Of a stretch of 59,071 bases of DNA, positions 44,946 to 53,647 are shown in pieces; within the stretch, counting starts at the first letter, position 1, and every line of letters starts with the position of its first letter. This stretch comes from Pseudomonas putida (GTDB lineage Bacteria > Pseudomonadota > Gammaproteobacteria > Pseudomonadales > Pseudomonadaceae), in the NCBI RefSeq assembly GCF_001941965.1, contig NZ_MKZO01000034.1:1-59071 (forward strand), read 5' to 3'. A program made the position numbers and the translations under genes. The notes under the pieces were generated by a model that was not told the DNA's origin, searched no databases, and was given only the letters and a program-made list of their open reading frames with translations.

Positions 44946-45030
44946 GGGCCTCATCGCTGGCAAGCCAGCTCCCACAGGGTTCGGCAGCGCCACGGACACT
45001 GTGGGAGCTGGCTTGCCAGCGATAGGGCCC
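44946..45030. repeat. REP doublet, family B, copy 4
   Basis: GGCCTCATCGCTGGCAAGCC and GGCTTGCCAGCGATAGGGCC face each other with CTCCCACAG/CTGTGGGAG inside. It separates the convergent LysR and TetR genes. Confidence 0.92.
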
Positions 45031-45049
45031 GAGAGAACAACCCATCCTC

Positions 45050-45670
45050 TCAGGGCTCCAGCCCAATCCCCCGCAACACCACCGCCGTAATCGTCTGCAC
45101 CGCCTGCTCGAACTGCTCATCACTCAACGGTTGATGCCCGTTCAACGCCCGTACCTGGTAATCGAAATCCGCATAGTGCTGGGTCGAGGCCCAGATCATG
45201 TACAGCAGGGCCGACGGTTCGATCGGCTTGATGCGCTTTTCCTCCACCCATTGGCGGATCTTGTTTTCCTTGTACTTGGCCCCGGCAAACAGGTGCTCAT
45301 CGAGAATGTCCCGGAACAACGGCGCACCATGCATGATCTCGTTGGCCCACAACTTCGAACCATGGGGCCGGGTGCGCGAGTGGGTCATCTTCTCGCGCAC
45401 GTAGCTGGTCAGCACCACCCGCGGGTCATCGAAGTGGGCAAAGCACGCGCCTTCCTTCTCCCAGACGCTGAGCAGGTTGACCAGCACCTCGCGGTACAGC
45501 TCGTCCTTGGTGGTGAAGTAGTAGTGCAGGTTGGAACGCGGCAGGTCGGCGCGCTTGGCGATGTCGGACATGGACGTGCCCGCATGCCCCTGCTCGGCGA
45601 AGACCTGCTCGGCAGCCAGGAGGATTTTTTCGACGTTCTTGCGACGAATGTTGATCTTGTGGTTACTCAT
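45050..45670 (-). CDS. RutR-like TetR-family regulator
   Basis: The 206-residue repressor has an N-terminal helix-turn-helix (ILLAAEQVFAEQGHAGTSMS, RADLPRSNLHYYFTTKDELY) and a C-terminal domain that closely recalls E. coli RutR as I remember it, especially MIWASTQHYADF and NEIMHGAPLF. RutR binds uracil and thymine. The ATG at 45670 is preferred; one at 45718 is possible. It lies at the 3' end of the nucleoside locus in the same direction, making a pyrimidine-responsive control role plausible. Paralogues near pyrimidine catabolic genes also exist in Pseudomonas, so the target is not certain. Confidence 0.82.
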   Translation of the reverse strand: MSNHKINIRRKNVEKILLAAEQVFAEQGHAGTSMSDIAKRADLPRSNLHYYFTTKDELYREVLVNLLSVWEKEGACFAHFDDPRVVLTSYVREKMTHSRTRPHGSKLWANEIMHGAPLFRDILDEHLFAGAKYKENKIRQWVEEKRIKPIEPSALLYMIWASTQHYADFDYQVRALNGHQPLSDEQFEQAVQTITAVVLRGIGLEP

Positions 45671-45798
45671 TCCATTCCCGACCAGGGGTAAGTAGTTCAG
45701 TTTCAGACGCTCGATCAATGGACAGGCGCCACATCCCTTGGCGCGTATTGGCCATCATGTCGCTATCAGGCACGACCGGTCTTGAGCGTAGTCATGCC

Positions 45799-46872
45799 TC
45801 AAGGCGCACGTCGATAGATTTCCGCGTACATCGGCCAGTGGTCGGACACGCCCTCCGGGTATTTACCGCCTTCGAAACGCGCCGGCGAACCCCATTTGTT
45901 GACCTGGTACGGGCTCGCCTTCGGCGTGCGAATACTTGCACTGTCGACCTTCCAGCCATTGAAGCCGTTGCCGCTCATTTCCTGGGGGAACAGCAGGATG
46001 TCGAAGAACGACCACTGCCGCTCGCGGTGATAGTAGTAGCTGCCCTGGCACTCGGCACAGCCGATCAGGTGCGACACGCTCCAGGTGCTGGCGAGGTTGT
46101 TGGCGATGTAGCGGTGCTTCACCTCTTCAGCGGCATTGATATTGAAATCACCGCCGACGATCGGCAGTACATCCGCCGGCAACTGCTTTTTCAGCTCGGC
46201 CAGGTAGTCCACCGCCTGGCGCCGCAGATAAACCGGCCCGCCACCGGAAGGCAGGTGCACGGCGAACACCGAGGCCTTCTGCCCGTCCGGCAGGAGCAGG
46301 CGCACTTCGAGGATGCCGCGGGTCTTGCCGGTCTTGTCCGAGTCGTCGCCGTTCTCGTTTTTGTACGGCACGCGATGCAGGATCGGCTCGCCCCATTGCG
46401 GCAGGCGGCTGAGTACCGCCGTGTCGATGCCGCGCTCGTCCCAGCCTTCCAGCAGCACCCGGGTCTGGTAGCCAGACTTGTCGAGGCGGCTGTTGAGCTG
46501 CTCCACCACATTGCGGTTTTCCACTTCATCCAGCATCAGGATGTCCGGCCCGCGACCGGCGTCGATTTGCTCGATCACCAAGGCCAGACGGGTGAGTTTT
46601 TCCTTGAGCCGGGCGTCGGTCCAGTCGTTGTTCTCGCACTCCTCGCGCCAGGGCTTGACCGTGATCTTCGCGCAGGTCGCCAGCCATTCCGGATGCGCCT
46701 GCTTCAGGCTCAGGGGCAGGTAGGCGTAGTCCTCCTTGCCCTCGTCATGCCGGGTGTCGAAGAGGTTTTCGACGTTGTAGGTCATCAGTGAAACACGCTG
46801 CTCGGGAGCCGGCGTGGAGGCGCAGCCGGCCAGGCCCAGGGCGAGCAGCAGGGACAGGTGAAGTCGGGTCAT
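45799..46872 (-). CDS. Lipoprotein endonuclease/exonuclease/phosphatase
   Basis: The 357-residue protein has a lipoprotein signal (LLLALGLAGC, Cys17), so it should be membrane-anchored in the envelope. The EEP fold is intact: Asn in MTYNVENLF, metal Glu in LDEVENRN, His in FAVHLPSGG, Asp/Asn in GGDFNIN and the terminal SDHWPMYAE. It likely cleaves phosphodiesters or removes phosphates from nucleic-acid-derived substrates. It begins 9 bases after the S1/P1-like gene and ends the long nucleoside operon. Confidence 0.85.
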   Translation of the reverse strand: MTRLHLSLLLALGLAGCASTPAPEQRVSLMTYNVENLFDTRHDEGKEDYAYLPLSLKQAHPEWLATCAKITVKPWREECENNDWTDARLKEKLTRLALVIEQIDAGRGPDILMLDEVENRNVVEQLNSRLDKSGYQTRVLLEGWDERGIDTAVLSRLPQWGEPILHRVPYKNENGDDSDKTGKTRGILEVRLLLPDGQKASVFAVHLPSGGGPVYLRRQAVDYLAELKKQLPADVLPIVGGDFNINAAEEVKHRYIANNLASTWSVSHLIGCAECQGSYYYHRERQWSFFDILLFPQEMSGNGFNGWKVDSASIRTPKASPYQVNKWGSPARFEGGKYPEGVSDHWPMYAEIYRRAP

Positions 46873-46881
46873 GACAGGGTC

Positions 46882-47856
46882 TCAGGAGGCAGGACGACCG
46901 GCGACCAGCGCCGCATTCAGCAGTTTGGCCAGGCGCACCGAAGCCAGTTGCACCTGCTGCTCGGCCACCGGCACGAAGGTGCTCATGTACTTGGCGTCGA
47001 TCCCGCCACTGCCGCCGCTCGGGGCCTTCTCGTTCATCAGCTTGTCGCCACGGCTGTATTCCTTGCCGGTGCGGTTGTACTCGATGGCCTTGGCCGCATA
47101 GTCGATACCGCCGTCATCCTCGTCGTCGCCCTGGGCGCGGTGGGTCGGCAACTTGCGCTTCTTCTCGGCTTTCTGCGGGTAGATGCTGTCGTCACGCACG
47201 ATGCGGCAGGCCTGTTGCGACCATTGCGCCGGGTCGGCGGAGTCGGCAGCGGGCAGGCTGGCCTGCAGCTTGTCGGCGTAGGCTTTTACATCGAGCCTGG
47301 CCGAGCCGAGCAGGAAGTCATCCCACACCTGGCGCAGGTTGTAGGTCTTGCCGCCGGCAGTGACCGGGAAGTCGTAGCCGCCCTTGTCGTCCTTGAAGCT
47401 GTTGTTCAGCGGCGAGCTGGCGTCGCTGCTGTGGTGGATCAGAAACAGCAGGGCCATCAGGCGGGTCTGGTTCGGTGCCTTGGGGTCAGCGAGGGCCTTG
47501 CTGTTCTGCTCGATGGCCGCCACCGAGCAGGCGCCACCGGGGCAGTCGCGGGGCAACTGGAAGGTGCAGTCGTCGGCCTTGTAGATCACCAGGCGCTGGT
47601 TCCTGGTCTTCTCCCACAGCTCCTTGGTCTGCGGATTCTTGTCCAGGTTGCCGGCCCAGTTGGCGACCACGGCGAAGTCGTCCTGCTTGATCAGGCCGAG
47701 AAGACGCATGGCTTCGGCCTTGGCTTCCGGGGTCAGCTGGCGCTGGGTCAGTTCACCGACCAGGGCGGTGCCTTGCTGGCCCCAGGCGAACACCTGGCCA
47801 GCCCACAGACCGGCGACCAGCACCAGGCCATTGCGTAGGGATTTGCTAACAGTCAC
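46882..47856 (-). CDS. S1/P1-nuclease-fold protein with most zinc ligands lost
   Basis: The 324-residue secreted protein has a signal peptide (KSLRNGLVLVAGLWAGQVFA) leading to WGQQGTALVGELTQ, aligning with the mature N-terminus of S1/P1 nucleases. Compared with the family pattern, His of WGxxGH is Thr, Asp of WAD is Gly (VANWAGN), the WHY His is missing, QPLH is SPLN, and NLH is NLR. Trp1, His and Asp in LIHHSSD, and Asp of VWDD remain. It is probably not a normal zinc nuclease. The GTG at 47856 has GGAG 9 bases upstream and overlaps the deoD stop by 11 bases; ATGs at 47871 and 47880 are alternatives. Confidence 0.8.
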   Translation of the reverse strand: MTVSKSLRNGLVLVAGLWAGQVFAWGQQGTALVGELTQRQLTPEAKAEAMRLLGLIKQDDFAVVANWAGNLDKNPQTKELWEKTRNQRLVIYKADDCTFQLPRDCPGGACSVAAIEQNSKALADPKAPNQTRLMALLFLIHHSSDASSPLNNSFKDDKGGYDFPVTAGGKTYNLRQVWDDFLLGSARLDVKAYADKLQASLPAADSADPAQWSQQACRIVRDDSIYPQKAEKKRKLPTHRAQGDDEDDGGIDYAAKAIEYNRTGKEYSRGDKLMNEKAPSGGSGGIDAKYMSTFVPVAEQQVQLASVRLAKLLNAALVAGRPAS

Positions 47857-48571
47857 TTGCAGGTTCTCCATGGAGGGCATCGAGGGTCAGTTGCATCATG
47901 GCGTGGAAGTCCAGTTGCCGTTGTTCGGCCGTCAGGGCTTCGCCGGTGAGGATGTGGTCGCTGACGGTGAGCACCGTCAGCGCCTGCTTGCCCAGTTCGG
48001 CGGCCACGCCGTAAAGGCCGGCAGCCTCCATTTCCACGGCGAGGATGCCCATGCGGGTCATGCGCTCGAACAGCGTGGGATCAGGCTCGTAGAACAGGTC
48101 GGCGGAAAAGACATTGCCCACGTGTACCGCCTGGCCTGCGGCATCGGCGGCGCGCACGACCTTTTCCAGCAGGCGGTAGTCGGCGATGGCGGCGAAGTCG
48201 AAGCCGTTGAGGCGCTTGCGGTTGACCGCCGAATCGGTGCTGGCACCCATGCCGAGCACCAGGTCGCGCACGCCGATCCGCGCCTGCACCGCACCGCAAC
48301 TGCCGACCCGGACGATGCGCTCGACACCGTACTGGCTGAACAGCTCGTGGGCGTAGATCGACACCGAGGGGATGCCCATGCCCGAGCCCATCACCGAGAT
48401 GCGCTGGTCGCGGTAGAGGCCGGTGTAGCCGAGCATGTTGCGGATGCCGTTGACCTGGCGGACATCGCTCAAGTAGGTGTCTGCGATCATTTTCGCGCGC
48501 AGCGGGTCGCCGGGCATCAGTACCGTTTCAGCGAAATCGCCCGGCTGGGCGGCGATATGGGGCGTAGGCAT
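47846..48571 (-). CDS. deoD: Purine nucleoside phosphorylase, DeoD type
   Basis: This cytosolic hexameric enzyme splits purine (deoxy)nucleosides with phosphate to base and (deoxy)ribose-1-phosphate. The 241-residue protein has VLMPGDPLRAKMIADTYL, GSGMGIPSVSIYAHELF, RVGSCGAVQ, AVEMEAAGLY and the catalytic Asp in TVSDHILTGE. Its ATG shares a base with the deoB stop (TGATG), so the two are coupled. DeoB isomerises its sugar-1-phosphate product. Confidence 0.95.
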   Translation of the reverse strand: MPTPHIAAQPGDFAETVLMPGDPLRAKMIADTYLSDVRQVNGIRNMLGYTGLYRDQRISVMGSGMGIPSVSIYAHELFSQYGVERIVRVGSCGAVQARIGVRDLVLGMGASTDSAVNRKRLNGFDFAAIADYRLLEKVVRAADAAGQAVHVGNVFSADLFYEPDPTLFERMTRMGILAVEMEAAGLYGVAAELGKQALTVLTVSDHILTGEALTAEQRQLDFHAMMQLTLDALHGEPASDC

Positions 48572-49779
48572 CAGGCGTCTCCTTCCAGGAACGAACGGCC
48601 ATGGGTACAGGCGGGCAGGGCGAAGAACTGCGCCAGGGTCTGGCCGATATCGGCGAAGCTGTCCCGCTCGCCAAGGCTGCCGGCGCGCACGCCGTTGCCC
48701 CAGGCGAGGACCGGGATATGTTCACGGGTGTGGTCGCTGCCGGCGGCGCTGGGGTCGCAGCCGTGGTCGGCGGCGAGGATCAGCAGGTCGCCCGCCTGCA
48801 TACGTGCCAGCAGCTCGGGCAGGCGGCGGTCGAAGGCTTCGAGGGCGGCGGCATAGCCGGCGATGTCCCGGCGATGGCCGTAGAGCATGTCGAAGTCGAC
48901 GAAGTTGCTGAATACCAGGGTGTTGTCCGGGGCTTCGTCCAGGGCCTGCAAGGTGGCGTCGAACAGGGCGTCGTTGCCGTCGCCCTTGTACAGGCGGCTG
49001 ATGCCCTGGTGGGCGAAGATGTCGCCGATCTTGCCCACGGCGAACACCTGCCCGCCGGCCTCGCACAGGCGCTCGAGCAGGGTCGGGGCCGGTGGCGGCA
49101 CGGAGTAGTCGTGGCGGTTGCCGGTGCGGCGGAAACTCGCGGCGTCCTCGCCCACGAACGGCCGGGCGATGACCCGGCCGATGTTGTACGGATCGCACAG
49201 CTCCCGGGCCAGCTCGCACAGGGCGTACAGGCGGTCGAGGCCGAAGTGGGTTTCATGGGCGGCAATCTGCAGCACGCTGTCGGCCGAGGTGTAGACGATC
49301 GGCTCGCCGCTGCGCAGATGTTCCTCGCCCAGTTGCTCGATGATGGTGGTGCCCGAGGCATGGCAGTTGCCGAGGATGCCCGGCAACTGGCCGCGCTCGA
49401 TCAGGGCATCGAGCAGGGCTGGCGGGAAGCTGTGTTCCAGCGCGGAGAAATAGCCCCAGTCGAACAGCACCGGCACCCCGGCCATTTCCCAATGACCGGA
49501 CGGCGTGTCCTTGCCGCTGGACAGCTCCCGGGCATAACCCCAGGCACCGTCCACTTCCGCTTCGGCACTGAAACCCGGCGGGAAGGCCCCGCCGCTGAGC
49601 GCTGCCGCATGACCCAGGCCGAGCCGCGCCAGGTTGGGCAACTGCAACGGCTTGCCCTCGCGGGCCCGGGCCTCGGCGATATGCAGCAGGGTGTTGGCCC
49701 CGGCATCGCCGAAGCGTTCGGCATCGGCGCTGGCGCCAATGCCGAAGGAGTCGAGGACCAGCAGCAGCGCACGTTTCAT
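48571..49779 (-). CDS. deoB: Phosphopentomutase
   Basis: DeoB interconverts (deoxy)ribose-1-phosphate and -5-phosphate. The 402-residue Mn-dependent alkaline-phosphatase-superfamily enzyme has VLDSFGIGASADAERFGD, DTPSGHWEMAGVP, YTSADSVLQIAAHE, NFVDFDMLYGHRRD and ILAADHGCDP. The ATG at 49779 gives MKRALLLVLDSFGIG and overlaps the deoA stop (ATGA). It links DeoA/DeoD products to DeoC. Confidence 0.95.
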   Translation of the reverse strand: MKRALLLVLDSFGIGASADAERFGDAGANTLLHIAEARAREGKPLQLPNLARLGLGHAAALSGGAFPPGFSAEAEVDGAWGYARELSSGKDTPSGHWEMAGVPVLFDWGYFSALEHSFPPALLDALIERGQLPGILGNCHASGTTIIEQLGEEHLRSGEPIVYTSADSVLQIAAHETHFGLDRLYALCELARELCDPYNIGRVIARPFVGEDAASFRRTGNRHDYSVPPPAPTLLERLCEAGGQVFAVGKIGDIFAHQGISRLYKGDGNDALFDATLQALDEAPDNTLVFSNFVDFDMLYGHRRDIAGYAAALEAFDRRLPELLARMQAGDLLILAADHGCDPSAAGSDHTREHIPVLAWGNGVRAGSLGERDSFADIGQTLAQFFALPACTHGRSFLEGDA

Positions 49780-51098
49780 GACGGCTCCAGGCACAGGCCG
49801 GAGATCAGCGCCGGTGCTTCATAGGGAAGGGTGGCGATGGTGTAGGCGGCCTGCACGGCGGCGGCGGCACGCTCGGCCTGATCCAGGTTGCGGGCATGCA
49901 CCAGCGCCAGCGGCTTGTTCGAACCCACCGCTTCGCCGGGGAAGCACAGCTCGCTCAGGCCCACCGACGGGTCGATCGGGTCCTGCGGATTGCTGCGCCC
50001 ACCACCCAGGCCAACCACGGCCAGGCCGATGGCGCGGGTATCGATGCTTTGCACGATGCCGGCCTGCGGCGCCGGAACCGGAATCACCACCGGCGCGGCG
50101 GCCAGATACCGCTCCGGACGCTCCACCAGGTCCGCCGGGCCATCCAGCGCCTCGACCATCCGCGAAAAACGCTGCAAGGCCGCACCGCTCTGCCAGGCAT
50201 GCAGCAGTTGTTCGCGGGCCAGTTCGACGCTGCTGGCCAGGCCGGCGCAGAGCAGGGTCTGTTCCGCCAGGGCCAGGGTCACGTCCCACAGGCGCTGGCT
50301 GCGCACGTCGCCGCGCAGCAGGGCGATGGCTTCTTCCACTTCCAGGGCATTGCCCGCCGAGCGGGCCAGGGGCTGGCTCATATCGGTGATCAGCGCGCGG
50401 GTGCGCACGCCGGCACCGTTGGCCACTGCAACGATGCTTTCCGCCAGCGCCGCCGCATCGCTGGCCTGGGCCATGAACGCACCGTTGCCGACCTTCACGT
50501 CGATCAGCAGCACATCCAGCCCGGCCGCCAGCTTCTTGCTGAGGATCGAGGCGATGATCAGGTCGATGGATTCCACCGTGCCGGTGACATCGCGGATGGC
50601 GTACAGGCGCTTGTCCGCCGGGGCCAGGTCGTTGGTCTGGCCGATGATGGCGCAGCCGACGCTGGCGACTACTTCGCGCAGTTTCGCCATGTCCGGCTGG
50701 CTGTCGTAGCCGGGGATGCTGTCGAGCTTGTCGAGGGTGCCACCGGTATGCCCGAGGCCACGCCCGGAGATCATCGGCACGTAGCAGCCGCAGGCGGCCA
50801 GCAGCGGGGCCAGGGGCAGGCTGACCAGGTCGCCGATGCCGCCGGTGGAATGCTTGTCCACCACCGGACCGGGCAGGTTCCAGCTCAGTACCCGGCCGGA
50901 GTCGCGCATGGCCGAGGCCAGGGCGATGCGTTCATCGACGGTCATGCCCTTGAGCAGCACGGCCATGGCAAAGGCGGCGGCCTGGCCCTCGCTGATGCTG
51001 AAGTCGGTGATGCCGCTGACGAAGCGGCGGATATCCGCATCGTCGAGCACCCTGCCGTCGCGCTTGCGGCGGATCACTTCCTGTGGGAGCCAGGTCAT
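49776..51098 (-). CDS. deoA: Thymidine phosphorylase
   Basis: DeoA cleaves thymidine and deoxyuridine to base and deoxyribose-1-phosphate. The 440-residue protein has the N-terminal helical domain (LPQEVIRRKRDGRVLDDADI), the phosphate-binding VVDKHSTGGIGDLVSL, the PROSITE-like signature SGRGLGHTGGTLDKLDSIPG and a C-terminal mixed domain. Its ATG shares one base with the deoC stop (TGATG). It feeds deoxyribose phosphate into DeoB and DeoC. Confidence 0.95.
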   Translation of the reverse strand: MTWLPQEVIRRKRDGRVLDDADIRRFVSGITDFSISEGQAAAFAMAVLLKGMTVDERIALASAMRDSGRVLSWNLPGPVVDKHSTGGIGDLVSLPLAPLLAACGCYVPMISGRGLGHTGGTLDKLDSIPGYDSQPDMAKLREVVASVGCAIIGQTNDLAPADKRLYAIRDVTGTVESIDLIIASILSKKLAAGLDVLLIDVKVGNGAFMAQASDAAALAESIVAVANGAGVRTRALITDMSQPLARSAGNALEVEEAIALLRGDVRSQRLWDVTLALAEQTLLCAGLASSVELAREQLLHAWQSGAALQRFSRMVEALDGPADLVERPERYLAAAPVVIPVPAPQAGIVQSIDTRAIGLAVVGLGGGRSNPQDPIDPSVGLSELCFPGEAVGSNKPLALVHARNLDQAERAAAAVQAAYTIATLPYEAPALISGLCLEPS

Positions 51099-51874
51099 CA
51101 GTACGACCCTCCGCCAACGTTTGCGCTATCGACGCCGGCATGCGCCAGCAGATCGCCGAGCAGGCTGGAGGCGCCGAGACGCAGATGGCGTGGGGAGATC
51201 CACTGGCTGCCATTGAGCTGTTCGGCCAGCTCCAGGTAGACCTGCGCATCGGCCAGGGTCTTCATGCCGCCGGCCGGTTTCAGGCCGACGTTCATGCCGC
51301 TGGAAGCGATGCATTCGAGCATGATCCGCGCCGCCTCGGCGGTGGCATTGACCGCCACCTTGCCGGTGCTGGTCTTGATGAAATCGGCACCGGCCTCGAT
51401 GGCATCCAGGCTGGCCTGGCGGATCAAGGCCGGGTCGGCCAGTTCGCCGGTTTCCAGGATCACCTTGAGCAGCGCGCGGTCGGCGCACAGGGCCTTGCAG
51501 GCTCGGACCAGGGCGAAGCCGCTGTCGGCATCGCCGGCCAGCAGGGCGCGGTAGGGGTAGACCACGTCGATCTCGTCGGCACCGTCGGCCAGGGCCTGGC
51601 GGGTCTGTTCCAGCACCTCGTCCAGTGGCGCAGTGCCGGCGGGGAAGTTGGTCACGGTGGCAACCGCCACGGTCTGCCCGCCGAGCTCATCGAGGGTGCG
51701 TCGGGCCAGGGCGACGAAGCGCGGATAGACGCACACCGCGGCGGTCGGGCCGGCGGCGGTCATGGCCCGCTGGCACAGCTCGACGATGCGCCCGTCGGTG
51801 TCATCGTCGTTCAGGGACGTCAGGTCCAGCAGCGCAATCAGCTTGCGCGCGAGTGTTGCTTGTTGGTCTGTCAT
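51098..51874 (-). CDS. deoC: Deoxyribose-phosphate aldolase
   Basis: DeoC splits deoxyribose-5-phosphate to acetaldehyde and glyceraldehyde-3-phosphate. The 258-residue class I aldolase matches the E. coli-type enzyme, with the Schiff-base Lys in DFIKTSTGKVAVNATAEAAR, plus IDVVYPYRALLAGD and KPAGGMKTLADA. The ATG at 51874 (MTDQQATLARKLIALLDLTS) is used; the longer frame upstream overlaps nupC. It begins 32 bases after nupC. Confidence 0.95.
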   Translation of the reverse strand: MTDQQATLARKLIALLDLTSLNDDDTDGRIVELCQRAMTAAGPTAAVCVYPRFVALARRTLDELGGQTVAVATVTNFPAGTAPLDEVLEQTRQALADGADEIDVVYPYRALLAGDADSGFALVRACKALCADRALLKVILETGELADPALIRQASLDAIEAGADFIKTSTGKVAVNATAEAARIMLECIASSGMNVGLKPAGGMKTLADAQVYLELAEQLNGSQWISPRHLRLGASSLLGDLLAHAGVDSANVGGGSY

Positions 51875-51906
51875 ATCGGGTTCACGCGAATTCAGTGGAT
51901 TCAGTT

Positions 51907-53166
51907 TCAAAGCGCCAGGAAAACCCCGGCGAGTGCCGCGCTCATCAGGTTGGACAGCGTGCCCGCGATCACCGCCTTGAGCCCGAGGCGGGCGATTTCG
52001 GCCCGGCGGTTCGGCGCCATCAGCCCCAGGCCGCCGAGCTGGATGCCAATCGAGGAGAGGTTGGCGAAGCCGCACAGGGCAAAGGTGATGATCGCCTGGG
52101 TCTGCGCCGAGAGGACCGTCACGCCCTTGGCCGCCGCCTGCACCGGTTCCAGGTGGTTGGCGAAATCGACATAGGCGACGAATTCGTTGAGCACCAGTTT
52201 TTCCCCGATCAGCCCGCCGGCCGTGATCGCTTCGTGCCAGGGCACGCCCAACACGAAGGCTAGCGGAGCCAGCAGATAACCGAGGAGCATTTGCAGGGTC
52301 AGTTGGCCGAAGCCGAACCAGCTGCCGGTCCAGCCCAGCAGGCCGTTGAGCAGGGCGATCAGGGCGATGAAGGTCAGCAGCATGGCGCCGACGTTGAGGG
52401 CCAGGTGCAGGCCGGCCGAAGCCCCGAGTGCGGCCGCGTCGATGACGTTGGCCGGCTTGCTGCCCGGTTCGTCCGGCAGGTCGTCGGGGTCGTCATGGGG
52501 TTTTTCGGTTTCCGGCTCCATCAGCTTGGCCATCAGCAGCCCGCCGGGGGCGGCCATGAAGCTGGCGGCGATCAGGTACTTGAGTTCGACGCCGAGGCTG
52601 GCATAGCCGATCAGCACCGAACCGGCCACCGAGGCCATGCCGCCGGCCATCACCGCGAACAGCTCGGAGCGGGTCAGGCGGCGGACGAAGGGGCGGATGA
52701 CCATGGGCGCTTCGGTCTGCCCGACGAAGATATTCGCCGTAGCCGACATCGCCTCGGTGCGGCTGGTGCCGAGCAGGCGCTGCAGGCCGCCGCCGATCAC
52801 GCGGATCACCAGGTTCATGATCCCCAGGTAGTAAAGCACCGCGATAAAGCTGCTGAAGAACACGATCAGCGGCAGCACGCGGATGGCGAAGACGAAGCCG
52901 CCGTTGCCGAACATCTCGAACATCCTGGCGCTGCTCAGGCCGCCGAAGATGAAATCGATGCCCTGGTTGGCGTAGCCCTGCAAGGAGCCCACCGAGTCGG
53001 AAATCCCCGTCAGGGTGGCTTGCCCCCAGGGCACGTAGAGGGCGAAGGCACCCAGCCCGGCCTGCACGGCGAAGGCCGCGCCGACGGTACGCAAACGAAT
53101 GGCCTTGCGGTTGCTCGACAACGCTACCGCCAACAGCAACAACACCACGATACCGATGAAGCCCAT
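51907..53166 (-). CDS. nupC: Concentrative nucleoside transporter (CNT/NupC family)
   Basis: The 419-residue inner-membrane H+/Na+-nucleoside symporter has GFIGIVVLLLLAVALSSNRK at the N-terminus, then VFFSSFIAVLYYLGIMNLVI, SATANIFVGQTEAPMVIRPF and GGMASVAGSVLIGYASLG, and LNEFVAYVDF and FALCGFANLSSIGIQLGGLG toward the C-terminus, all CNT hallmarks. It would bring nucleosides produced by the upstream 5'-nucleotidase into the cell for the Deo enzymes and cytidine deaminase. It lies 64 bases after cdd. Confidence 0.94.
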   Translation of the reverse strand: MGFIGIVVLLLLAVALSSNRKAIRLRTVGAAFAVQAGLGAFALYVPWGQATLTGISDSVGSLQGYANQGIDFIFGGLSSARMFEMFGNGGFVFAIRVLPLIVFFSSFIAVLYYLGIMNLVIRVIGGGLQRLLGTSRTEAMSATANIFVGQTEAPMVIRPFVRRLTRSELFAVMAGGMASVAGSVLIGYASLGVELKYLIAASFMAAPGGLLMAKLMEPETEKPHDDPDDLPDEPGSKPANVIDAAALGASAGLHLALNVGAMLLTFIALIALLNGLLGWTGSWFGFGQLTLQMLLGYLLAPLAFVLGVPWHEAITAGGLIGEKLVLNEFVAYVDFANHLEPVQAAAKGVTVLSAQTQAIITFALCGFANLSSIGIQLGGLGLMAPNRRAEIARLGLKAVIAGTLSNLMSAALAGVFLAL

Positions 53167-53230
53167 CGATGATTCCCCGGAAAAAGTCGCTCAGGCCCGC
53201 CGACGTCTCCGGTCGGTCGGGCGTTTGCCA

Positions 53231-53647
53231 TCAGAATTCGCAGAAGGCGCCAGGCAGCAGCTTGCCGACGGTCCAGTGACGGGTCGCGGCCGGGTCATGG
53301 CCGACGCAGATCACCGGGCAGTCCAGCGCCATCAGTTCCAGCATCACCTGGCGGCAGGCGCCGCACGGCGAGATCACCGGGACCTTGGGCGCATACACCA
53401 GCATGCCCTTGAAGCTGCCGGCGGCCAGGCCCTGGCTGATGGCGCTGAACAGCGCGCTGCGCTCGGCGCAGTTGGTCAGGCCGAACGATACGTTTTCCAC
53501 GTTACAGCCACGGATCACGCGGTCGTCGGCGGTGAGCAGGGCGGCGCCCACCGGGAATTCCGAGTGCGGGCACCAGGCGCTGGCGGCGGCGGCAATGGCC
53601 TCCGGCAGCAGGCGGTCGTGCAGGGCTTGCCAGTCTTCAGGGTGCAT
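53231..53647 (-). CDS. cdd: Cytidine deaminase (short, tetrameric type)
   Basis: Cdd deaminates cytidine and deoxycytidine to uridine and deoxyuridine, which DeoA/other phosphorylases can use. The 138-residue protein has the zinc-binding and catalytic motifs CNVENVSFGLTNCAERSALF and SPCGACRQVMLEL. Its start overlaps the end of the 5'-nucleotidase gene by 11 bases. Confidence 0.95.
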   Translation of the reverse strand: MHPEDWQALHDRLLPEAIAAAASAWCPHSEFPVGAALLTADDRVIRGCNVENVSFGLTNCAERSALFSAISQGLAAGSFKGMLVYAPKVPVISPCGACRQVMLELMALDCPVICVGHDPAATRHWTVGKLLPGAFCEF

